Both the position numbers and the translations under genes were made by a program. The notes beneath the pieces are model-generated. The model made no database searches. It was not told the DNA's origin and saw only the letters and a list, made by a program, of their open reading frames with translations. This document shows positions 1-5,906 of a stretch of DNA of 6,741 nucleotides, piece by piece; the first letter of the stretch is position 1, and each line of letters starts with the position of its first letter. Source of the stretch: Bacillota bacterium (lineage in GTDB: Bacteria > Bacillota > Clostridia > Acetivibrionales > DSM-1351); contig JAEVZU010000154.1 of the NCBI GenBank assembly GCA_023392075.1, positions 1 to 6,741 of the forward strand, read 5' to 3'.

Positions 1-1052
1 ATTTGCTCAGAACCTCTGCTTTGTATGAATTAACAGAGTGGGCCGATAACGGCGTAGTTGAACCTCTGGATGAATATGCCGGGAATGCAGGTGTTAATTT
101 ACTTGACGAATATAAAGGTCTTGCTCCATATAATGGTAAAATTTATGCCATACCTGAAGAAATAACTCCGTGGCTGGTATTTATAAATAAGGATATGCTT
201 GATGCAGCCGGACTTCCTCTGCCTTCGAAAGATTGGACATGGGAGGACTATAGAGAATACGCCAAAAAGCTCACTAAAGGTGAAGGTGCGAATAAGATAT
301 ACGGTTCTTTTATGAACGAATGGTCCAACTTCTTTACTGTTGGCACCCAAAGTGAGATAATGGACAATCCTTTTTTTACAGCCGACAACAAGCTGAATTT
401 TGATCACCCAACATTCAGAGGCGGTTTGCAATTCAGATATGACCTGGAGAATGTAGACAAGTCCCAAGTACCTTATGTAGATTTGACATCACAGAAATTA
501 AAATACAGAACCATGTTCTTCAGCGGAAAAGTTGCAATGGCATGCATGGGCTCCTGGATGGTTACTGATATTCAGCTGACAGACAAATATCCTCATACCT
601 TCAAGACAACCTTTGCTACATACCCCAGATGGAGCACAAACAGCAAACCTAACACATCACAGCTTGACGGAGCCGGAATCGGCTGGTCAATAAATGCAAA
701 GTCCGCAAATAAAGAAGCAGCTTATAAATTCCTGATTGCTTTGACCTCCGAGGGCCTGGAAATTGGCCATAAAACATGGTCGCCCTGGAAAAAAACAAAT
801 GCTGATGAAATGATAAAAGGTCTTGTAGGTCCTGATGAGAGCTTATATGATTTAGAAGCCTTTAAGGATGTTGTATTTGACCCTGAAAGGGTTGATAATC
901 TTGTGACAAGATCCGGCCCCGGTGAAAGTGAAATTATAGACGTATTTACCGAGGAAGCGGAGAAATATTTTGTAGGCGGGCAGTCTTTAGACACCACTCT
1001 TAAAAATACAAAAGCTAAGGCAAATGCAATTATGGAAAAAGCAACGAAATAA
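1..1052 (+). CDS. ABC transporter sugar-binding protein (family 1 extracellular solute-binding), 5'-truncated
   Basis: The reading frame is already open at the left edge, where the first two bases finish a codon, and it ends at TAA 1050-1052. About 349 residues are visible. Family members usually have 420-480, so the lipoprotein signal peptide and the first part of lobe 1 lie outside. Family-typical stretches include an early NGVVEPLDEY segment, YNGKIYAIPEE, a WLVFINKDMLDAAGLPLP stretch followed by WTWEDYREYAKKL, FFSGKVAMACMGSW, and the C-lobe GIGWSINAKSANKEAAYKFL. It is expected to sit outside the membrane as a lipoprotein and to hand sugar to a two-permease importer. No permease or ATPase gene is in the window, so these must lie upstream or elsewhere. 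The substrate cannot be read from the sequence. The NagB- and NagA-like genes downstream suggest N-acetylglucosamine, a chito-oligosaccharide or another amino sugar, which is inference only. The family call is secure. Confidence 0.92.
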   Translation, partial: LLRTSALYELTEWADNGVVEPLDEYAGNAGVNLLDEYKGLAPYNGKIYAIPEEITPWLVFINKDMLDAAGLPLPSKDWTWEDYREYAKKLTKGEGANKIYGSFMNEWSNFFTVGTQSEIMDNPFFTADNKLNFDHPTFRGGLQFRYDLENVDKSQVPYVDLTSQKLKYRTMFFSGKVAMACMGSWMVTDIQLTDKYPHTFKTTFATYPRWSTNSKPNTSQLDGAGIGWSINAKSANKEAAYKFLIALTSEGLEIGHKTWSPWKKTNADEMIKGLVGPDESLYDLEAFKDVVFDPERVDNLVTRSGPGESEIIDVFTEEAEKYFVGGQSLDTTLKNTKAKANAIMEKATK

Positions 1053-1060
1053 AGGAAATT

Positions 1061-1094
1061 ACGGCTGAAAGCTTTGTTCCGGGCTCTCAGCCGT
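1061..1094 (+). terminator. Strong stem-loop after the binding-protein gene (possible terminator or mRNA-protecting hairpin)
   Basis: Arms 1061-1072 and 1083-1094 pair over 12 positions with one A-C mismatch (1069/1086). The outer eight pairs, ACGGCTGA with TCAGCCGT, are perfect, and the loop is 10 bases. It begins 8 bases after the stop codon. The following bases (GACTGATTTACC) hold only a three-T run, so it is a poor classical intrinsic terminator. It may allow partial read-through into the kinase gene or protect the 3' end of the binding-protein mRNA. Confidence 0.55.
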
Positions 1095-1139
1095 GACTGA
1101 TTTACCAGATTCTGTACAGTTTCGGACGGCATGATGTTA

Positions 1140-1168
1140 TGGATATTTAAATTGGGCCATGCTAAAAT
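1140..1168 (+). promoter_or_regulatory. Weak candidate sigma-A promoter before the sensor kinase gene
   Basis: TGGATA (1140-1145, four of six matches to TTGACA) lies 17 bases before TAAAAT (1163-1168, five of six matches to TATAAT). A TG one base ahead of the -10 gives an extended -10. Transcription would begin near 1175, inside the kinase ribosome-binding site at 1175-1180, leaving an implausibly short leader. In A+T-rich DNA such matches are common by chance, so this is only a candidate. Confidence 0.2.
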
Positions 1169-1174
1169 ATGAAT

Positions 1175-1180
1175 AGGTGA
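1175..1180 (+). promoter_or_regulatory. Ribosome-binding site that fixes the GTG start of the kinase
   Basis: AGGTGA matches the 3' half of the consensus AAGGAGGTGA and lies 4 bases before GTG 1185. An in-frame TGA at 1170-1172 rules out any earlier start, so GTG 1185 is the first possible initiation codon and the one with an SD. Confidence 0.65.
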
Positions 1181-1184
1181 TTTT

Positions 1185-2981
1185 GTGAGGAGAATTGTCG
1201 AGAAATTTCGAAATTTAAGTATAAAAAGAAAATTAACTCTATCCTACTCTGTTATTGTGGTGTTCCCATTAATAATTTCCTTATTGCTGTCCAATAATGT
1301 GATGACAAACTTTATGCTGGATAAAATCGCCGATTTAAATGAAAATTCTATAAATGATTCCTCGAAGGTATTGAACAGAACCCTTGATGATATTGCTTTT
1401 ACATTATTGAACATAGCAAATAACAGCCATGTAAGAGAAATTCTCATTGATGACAATGTCAACAGCACTCAGTCCGGTAAAATTCAGAAGTATGAAAAAC
1501 AAAAGAAATTTGACGACATATTTGAGAGTATCCCAATTTCTTTAATGACCTATAATGCCAGTATAACCATACTGGGAGAAAAACAATTTGACTACGGCAA
1601 CTGGGAAGATTATTCAAGCTATACAAGTTCTATGAAACAAAGCAGCTGGTATAAGGAAATGGGCCGGTCCAGGGATATGAGAATCAGGTGGATAGGCACC
1701 AGACCTGGTATGGGCACCAGCGGAGGCTATTTTCTGGAAGCTGCAATGCCTGTCAAGGGAAGCAGCAGCCTGGCAAGGGCCGGTGTAGTGCATATTCGAA
1801 TAAATGAAAAGGATGTTTATAAAGCGTTGAGCTCAAATAATGGGACCAATGAAATTTATCTGATACAAAAAAACGGCGATATTCTATCGTGCAAAAATAA
1901 GGAGGAAATTTCAAAAAACCTTAATTACAGGCTTGAGGTTCCAAAAATCAACGAAAATATTAAAAACTGGTATATAGATGTTGACAATAACGGAGAAAAA
2001 CTGGTTGTAAACAGCGTGCATATTGAAAAAGGCAACTGGACACTGGTATCAATGATACCCTATGAAAAATTGGTAGCTCCTTTAAATAGTATCAGAAATA
2101 TCCTGTTATTTATCAATTTGATTTTTATGATATCCTTTTTAATGGTTGCACTTTTTATTTCCAATATAATAAGCAAGCCCATTATAAAATTGGGAATGAG
2201 TATGAAGAAAGTTGAAAAGGGTAATTTCAGCGGAAAGGTCGAAGTTACAAGCCAGGATGAAATAGGAAGGTTAAGCCGGAATTTTAACAACATGCTGGAT
2301 AGAGTCAGTGAACTGCTCACGCTCACAAAGGAGCAGGAGAGGCTGAAAAGGGATGCCGAATTTGAGGCACTTCAGGCACAGATAAATCCACACTTTCTTT
2401 TTAACACTTTAAGCTCCATAAGATGGGCTGCGGCGGCTAACGGAGACAGGAAAGTAGAAGATATGGTGCATTCCTTGTCGGTATTGCTCAGAGCCAGTAT
2501 TACAAACGGCCAGGAAATGGTTTCTCTTGAAACGGAGATTGGAATTCTGAAAAATTATCTCGATTTAATCCGCATGAAACAGGGTTCCAGTTACATTTTT
2601 GAATGCAATATAGATGACAACGTGATGAAATACCGCATACCTCACCTTTTACTTCAACCAATTGTTGAAAATTCAATACTGCATGGTTTCGAAGGACTGA
2701 ATGAGCAGGGGGTTATCCGTATAACTGCGTCAGCAGAAGAGGATTCGCTTAAAATAGAACTGACGGACAACGGCAGGGGCTTGCAGGGCAACACTCTTGA
2801 GAGCATTTTGAACAGAGAGACTTCAACCCTGGATAACAAAAGGTATTATAAAAGTGTTGGGTTAAAAAACATATATGACAGGATCAAGCTTATTTATGGT
2901 CAAAACTACGGAATAGATATTTGCGAGGGAGAAAAAAACGGGACAAAAGTAACTTTATATTTGCCATTCCAGAAAGGGTGA
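1185..2981 (+). CDS. YesM-type sensor histidine kinase (dCACHE-like, HAMP, His_kinase, HATPase_c)
   Basis: This is a 598-residue membrane kinase that would detect a signal outside the cell and phosphorylate the adjacent regulator. A basic N-terminus (RRIVEKFRNLSIKRK) precedes TM1 at about residues 18-38. An extracellular region of about 265 residues follows, of the dCACHE type common in this family. TM2 spans about 304-327 and leads into a HAMP domain (about 327-378) with the QDEIGRLSRNFNNM signature. The phosphoacceptor is His403 in the NPHFLFNTL motif. The ATPase domain has the N box around Asn496 (LQPIVENSILHG), the G1 box DNGRG (528-532) and the G2-like SVGLKNIYDR (557-566). All catalytic motifs look intact, and the length is normal for the family. 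The gene is apparently co-transcribed with the regulator 7 bases downstream. Kinases of this class often sit beside ABC sugar importers, which agrees with the binding-protein gene just upstream. The ligand is unknown. Confidence 0.95.
   Translation: MRRIVEKFRNLSIKRKLTLSYSVIVVFPLIISLLLSNNVMTNFMLDKIADLNENSINDSSKVLNRTLDDIAFTLLNIANNSHVREILIDDNVNSTQSGKIQKYEKQKKFDDIFESIPISLMTYNASITILGEKQFDYGNWEDYSSYTSSMKQSSWYKEMGRSRDMRIRWIGTRPGMGTSGGYFLEAAMPVKGSSSLARAGVVHIRINEKDVYKALSSNNGTNEIYLIQKNGDILSCKNKEEISKNLNYRLEVPKINENIKNWYIDVDNNGEKLVVNSVHIEKGNWTLVSMIPYEKLVAPLNSIRNILLFINLIFMISFLMVALFISNIISKPIIKLGMSMKKVEKGNFSGKVEVTSQDEIGRLSRNFNNMLDRVSELLTLTKEQERLKRDAEFEALQAQINPHFLFNTLSSIRWAAAANGDRKVEDMVHSLSVLLRASITNGQEMVSLETEIGILKNYLDLIRMKQGSSYIFECNIDDNVMKYRIPHLLLQPIVENSILHGFEGLNEQGVIRITASAEEDSLKIELTDNGRGLQGNTLESILNRETSTLDNKRYYKSVGLKNIYDRIKLIYGQNYGIDICEGEKNGTKVTLYLPFQKG
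2973..2981 (+). promoter_or_regulatory. Ribosome-binding site of the regulator, overlapping the kinase stop codon
   Basis: AAAGGGTGA ends in the kinase's own TGA (2979-2981) and lies 7 bases before the TTG start at 2989. This supports TTG 2989 over ATG 3001, which would remove the first beta strand of the receiver domain. It also implies translational coupling of kinase and regulator. Confidence 0.65.
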
Positions 2982-2988
2982 GTACACA

Positions 2989-4611
2989 TTGCTGACAGTA
3001 ATGCTGGTAGATGACGAAATTAATGTTATAGAGGGCTTGAAGGTTTCCATAGACTGGGAAAAGTATGGGTTTAAGATCATTTGTACCGCCTCCAATGGGG
3101 AGGATGGCTATTATAAGGCAATGGAGCACAGGCCCGATCTGATAATAACGGATATTACAATGCCCAGGCTGGACGGGTTTGGCATGGCCGAGAAAATACG
3201 GGAAAACCTGCCTGAGCTGAATATAATATTTCTGACCTGCCATGAGGACTTTAATTTTGCCAGGAAAGCTGTCAATCTGAGTATTGCAGAATATCTTATA
3301 AAAGATACCATGACAAGGGAGGAGATCTATTCGGCATTAGCCAAGATCAAAACCGGTATTGAAGAAAGAAGCCTGAAAAAGAAGAAGGCCAATGAGCTTT
3401 CGGTGGAATTAAACCGTAACCGCTGTCAGTTAAGTGAAATACTCATCAATGAATTGCTTAAAAAGGGAAAAGTTGATATAAATAGTTTTGAGAGACGTCT
3501 AAGCATTTATAACTATAATTTATCAAAGCAAAAGTATATCCCTGCATTACTTACACTGGACAGATATGTTGATCTGATTAATAGCAATCTGTTTAATAAT
3601 GATGCAGAACTGATACAATTTGCAGTTTTAAATATTGTTGAAGAAATTCTTAAAAAATATGATATCGGCGAGGTTTTTCCAAAGGGTGAAAATGAATATA
3701 TAATTATTTTTAATTACAACCCAAACCTTAAAACCAGTATTGATGAGAAAATAGCTGCAGTGTGCAAAGAAGTCCAGAGCTGTATAAGTGAAGTTATTAA
3801 GGCAACCTGCACAATTTATATGGGAATTCAGGTTGGTTCAATACAGGAAATCAAGCATGCATATGAAGAAGTTCTGATATTAAAAAATTATAGGTTTTAT
3901 ATGCAGGACGGATTAATTTTATCTTATTCAAAAGGGGAATTAAATTTTTCAAATATTGATTTTAACTACTTGAATGACCTTATCAAAGAGTTCGATCAGC
4001 ATTTGGAGGATCTGAATATTGAACTGCTTTCACATCTGGAATATGTTTTTTTTGAAAAGGTAAAAAGGGAAAAGGTTTTTGCCGGGGATGTGAAAATGGT
4101 TATTGAAAGGCTGGTCAACAGCCTTGACAAGTCTGTGGAAAAGAGCGGCTTCATGTACAGGAATGCCATTCCCGATTCCTGTATGAAACAACTTTTTAAT
4201 ATTGATAATGTCAATGGATTAAAAGAGGCATTTCACAGGCATTTAATAAATTCGGCGGAGGTTTTAAAAAAGAATGCTTCTTATACCTGTACTCCCGAGA
4301 TGAGAAAAATTTTAAAATACATCTCTGAGCATATGCAGGAGGACATTAGTCTTGAAACCATAGCGACATACATAAATATGAACAGCAGCTATTTCAGCAG
4401 GTATTTCAAAAGTAAAACCGGCGGAAACTTTGTTGATTTTCTCACAGGTGTCAGAATCCAAAAGGCAAAGGAACTTTTATTGGAAACAGAATTATCAATA
4501 GAAGAAATAGCAATGAAAGTCGGACATGTAAATAAAGCTTATTTCACAAAAGTTTTTAAAAAGGTAACCGGGTTCAATCCTGGAGAATTCAGAAAGAAAA
4601 GATGCTCATAA
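2989..4611 (+). CDS. YesN-type response regulator with AraC-family DNA-binding domain
   Basis: This 540-residue cytoplasmic regulator is the evident partner of the kinase. The receiver domain (about 1-120) has the acidic pair Asp8-Asp9, the phosphoacceptor Asp55 in IITDITMPRLDG, Thr83 in FLTCHEDF and Lys105 in EYLIKD, so phosphorylation should work normally. The middle region (about 130-430) is the long linker found in YesN proteins. Part of it (about 170-315) resembles a degenerate GGDEF-like fold, with KGENEYIIIF (232-241) where a GGDEF motif would be. The C-terminus (about 437-538) holds two AraC helix-turn-helix units: one in ISLETIATYINMNSSYFSRYF, the second in LSIEEIAMKVGHVNKAYFTKVFK, followed by TGFNPGEFR. 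The start is TTG, chosen because of the SD at the kinase stop and because MLTVMLVDDE gives a complete first beta strand. It probably activates the neighbouring transport and catabolic genes. No binding site could be identified. Confidence 0.95.
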   Translation: MLTVMLVDDEINVIEGLKVSIDWEKYGFKIICTASNGEDGYYKAMEHRPDLIITDITMPRLDGFGMAEKIRENLPELNIIFLTCHEDFNFARKAVNLSIAEYLIKDTMTREEIYSALAKIKTGIEERSLKKKKANELSVELNRNRCQLSEILINELLKKGKVDINSFERRLSIYNYNLSKQKYIPALLTLDRYVDLINSNLFNNDAELIQFAVLNIVEEILKKYDIGEVFPKGENEYIIIFNYNPNLKTSIDEKIAAVCKEVQSCISEVIKATCTIYMGIQVGSIQEIKHAYEEVLILKNYRFYMQDGLILSYSKGELNFSNIDFNYLNDLIKEFDQHLEDLNIELLSHLEYVFFEKVKREKVFAGDVKMVIERLVNSLDKSVEKSGFMYRNAIPDSCMKQLFNIDNVNGLKEAFHRHLINSAEVLKKNASYTCTPEMRKILKYISEHMQEDISLETIATYINMNSSYFSRYFKSKTGGNFVDFLTGVRIQKAKELLLETELSIEEIAMKVGHVNKAYFTKVFKKVTGFNPGEFRKKRCS

Positions 4612-4656
4612 ATGCTTTTTACGCCATAGCATAATGGTTCCAAATAGTTTCAGAAT

Positions 4657-4661
4657 GGAGG
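4657..4661 (+). promoter_or_regulatory. Ribosome-binding site of the nagB-like gene
   Basis: GGAGG lies 11 bases before ATG 4673. TAA at 4670-4672 directly precedes the ATG in the same frame, so no longer version of the protein is possible. The 61-base gap after the regulator stop holds no convincing terminator or promoter, so read-through from the regulator gene is likely. Confidence 0.6.
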
Positions 4662-4672
4662 CAAATAATTAA

Positions 4673-5422
4673 ATGCTTAAAGATAAACTGAAAGTAAGTA
4701 TATACGCAAATAGACTGGAAATGGGCAAAGCAGCTGCAGCAGCTGTGGCCGAAAGAATAAGCAAACTTCTGGCGGACAAAAACGATATAAACATGGTATT
4801 TGCTGCGGCTCCGTCGCAGAACGAGTTCCTTGAGACTCTGATCAATAATAGGGAAATCAAGTGGGACAGGATTAATGCTTTTCATCTGGATGAATATATC
4901 GGCTTAAGTCCTGAGGCCCCGCAAGGCTTTGGGAATTTTTTAAGAAAAAAATTGTTTGACTGTGTTGATTTTAAGTCTGTAAATTATTTAAACGGAAGTG
5001 AAAACGGTGAGATTTTTGAGTGTGAGAGATATTCAAAGCTGTTAAAACAATTCCCGTTGGACATAGCTTGTATTGGCATCGGGGAGAACGGGCATCTTGC
5101 TTTTAATGATCCGCCCGTTGCGGATTTTAAAGATGAAGCCCTGGTGAAGGTTGTGGAATTGGATGAAGTTTGCAGGAGGCAGCAGGTCAATGACGGATGT
5201 TTTGCAGCTCTTGACCTGGTGCCTGCACGTGCGCTCACACTTACTATTCCGGCAATTATGTCAGCTGAATATATTTACTGCATGGTGCCCGGAAAAACCA
5301 AGGCGGAAGCTGTGGAGAGAACACTGAATGGTCCTGTATCGGAAACCTGCCCTGCATCCATACTCAGAACCCATGACGCGGCAGAGCTTTTTCTGGATGA
5401 GGAAAGTACTGAAAAAATATGA
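4673..5422 (+). CDS. nagB: NagB-like glucosamine-6-phosphate deaminase/isomerase, divergent branch
   Basis: This 249-residue cytoplasmic enzyme is slightly shorter than E. coli NagB (266). It is expected to convert glucosamine-6-phosphate, or a related amino-sugar phosphate, to a ketose phosphate plus ammonia. Conserved features are FHLDEYIGL (70-78, with Asp73 equal to the E. coli general base Asp72), the active-site loop GIGENGHLAFNDPP (135-148) with His141 equal to His143, Lys210 in VPGKTKAEAV equal to Lys208, and the CPASILRTH segment. Several key positions differ from E. coli. The loop residue Asp141 is Asn139 here, Glu148 is Asp146, and the substrate loop PTGGTP is replaced by AAAPSQ (44-49). 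From memory, these variants recur in a recognisable NagB-like branch of Firmicutes and Bacteroidetes proteins, so they probably define a subfamily and do not indicate decay. The nearby NagA-like gene supports amino-sugar catabolism. The exact substrate is uncertain, so the symbol is by homology only. Confidence 0.82.
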   Translation: MLKDKLKVSIYANRLEMGKAAAAAVAERISKLLADKNDINMVFAAAPSQNEFLETLINNREIKWDRINAFHLDEYIGLSPEAPQGFGNFLRKKLFDCVDFKSVNYLNGSENGEIFECERYSKLLKQFPLDIACIGIGENGHLAFNDPPVADFKDEALVKVVELDEVCRRQQVNDGCFAALDLVPARALTLTIPAIMSAEYIYCMVPGKTKAEAVERTLNGPVSETCPASILRTHDAAELFLDEESTEKI

Positions 5423-5444
5423 TGATTGGGAATAGAGGTAAGGG

Positions 5445-5537
5445 TTGAAAGAAGTTATAAAAATGAGTAAAGGAGGTACCGAGCCCATACTATTTCTATC
5501 ATTATGTTTTTGTGCGAAATGCTGGGTATGGGTATAA
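5445..5537 (+). CDS. Possible 30-codon leader ORF ending just before the cupin start
   Basis: TTG 5445 is preceded, at a 4-base spacing, by GAGGTA (5435-5440). The frame runs 30 codons to TAA 5535-5537, two bases before the cupin ATG at 5540. An internal ATG at 5463 would give 24 codons. The C-terminal half is hydrophobic and rich in Cys and Trp (ILFLSLCFCAKCWVWV). I recognise no homologue. It could be a translated leader that couples ribosomes to the cupin gene, or a chance open frame. Its length alone is not significant. Confidence 0.25.
   Translation: MKEVIKMSKGGTEPILFLSLCFCAKCWVWV
5472..5532 (+). promoter_or_regulatory. Remote strong SD plus potential stem that could bridge it to the cupin ATG
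   Basis: AAAGGAGGT (5469-5477, core GGAGG 5472-5476) is a near-perfect SD, but no ATG, GTG or TTG lies 5-13 bases downstream. The next ATG in the cupin frame (5504) is 27 bases from the core. CCCATAC (5484-5490) is exactly complementary to GTATGGG (5526-5532). If this stem forms, 7 unpaired bases remain on each side, so ATG 5540 comes to an effective distance of about 14 bases from the SD. The pairing is visible in the sequence; its function is inference. Confidence 0.3.
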
Positions 5538-5539
5538 CT

Positions 5540-5860
5540 ATGATATTAAGGAAGATCTGGGAAGAAAAAGACGCAAGTGACATAAAGGAAAAATTGCTGA
5601 TCAACCCTGAAGAAGCCGAAACAATCGCATTGGGCTACGTTTCGGTAAATCCCGGTGAAAGCACCAAAACCGGATTTCATGGGGACGAGGAAGAAATCTA
5701 TGTTATCCTCAAGGGCAGAGCAATTCTGACCATAGGAGATGAAGAATGTGAGGTTGCCGGCGGGGATGCAGCCTATGTTCCCAGAAATCACGTTCACAGG
5801 ATGAAATGCATATCTGAGGAAAAGCTGGAATATCTATATTTTGCAAACTGGCCGAAATGA
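5540..5860 (+). CDS. Small single-domain cupin protein
   Basis: From ATG 5540 the protein has 106 residues, the usual size of a one-barrel cupin. Cupin motif 1 is seen as PGESTKTGFHGDEEEIYVILKG and motif 2 as GGDAAYVPRNHVHRMK. Potential metal ligands are His47, Glu52 and His86. The first histidine of the usual HxH pair appears to be Gly45, so the metal site is at best incomplete or altered. Longer starts at 5504, 5519 and 5528 share the frame, and 5504 would add 12 residues. I prefer 5540 because MILRKIWEE begins a compact cupin and because the leader structures converge there, but none of the starts has a normally spaced SD. The gene lies between the NagB- and NagA-like genes, which suggests a role in the same sugar pathway, such as binding or isomerising a sugar, or regulation. 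The activity cannot be assigned. Confidence 0.85.
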   Translation: MILRKIWEEKDASDIKEKLLINPEEAETIALGYVSVNPGESTKTGFHGDEEEIYVILKGRAILTIGDEECEVAGGDAAYVPRNHVHRMKCISEEKLEYLYFANWPK

Positions 5861-5897
5861 CAGGGATAGCGTGAAGACAGCTGTATGGCGGCAGAAT

Positions 5898-5903
5898 GAG
5901 GTG
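5898..5903 (+). promoter_or_regulatory. Ribosome-binding site of the nagA-like gene
   Basis: GAGGTG lies 3 bases before ATG 5907. A GTG inside it (5901-5903) is in frame with the gene but is itself part of the SD, so ATG 5907 is the better start. The gap from the cupin stop is only 46 bases and holds no terminator, consistent with one operon. Confidence 0.6.
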
Positions 5904-5906
5904 TTT

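Noticed and set aside
1066..1079. TGAAAGCTTTGTTC as a CcpA catabolite-repression (cre) site
   Set aside because: It lacks the central CG and the 3' half of the cre consensus; the palindromic AAAGCTTT is partly explained by the hairpin.
1112..1119. Palindrome CTGTACAG as an operator
   Set aside because: An 8-base palindrome occurs often by chance, it does not extend outward, and no second copy was seen elsewhere in the window.
722..1132. 136-codon open frame on the - strand over the end of the binding-protein gene
   Set aside because: It runs opposite a well-conserved C-lobe and through the 1061-1094 hairpin; it is not a plausible gene.
4612..4637. Small hairpins between the regulator and nagB genes as a terminator
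   Set aside because: Stems are only 4-5 pairs (ATGCT/AGCAT or CCAT/ATGG), overlap each other, and no T-run follows.
4727..4746. GCAGCTGCAGCAGCTG-type repeat near the start of nagB as a regulatory element
   Set aside because: It encodes the alanine-rich helix GKAAAAAVAERI expected at this place in the NagB family.
5445..5461. TTGAAA (5445-5450) and TATAAA (5456-5461) as a promoter for the cupin
   Set aside because: Each box matches five of six consensus positions, but they are only 5 bases apart, and no acceptable -35 lies 16-18 bases before TATAAA.
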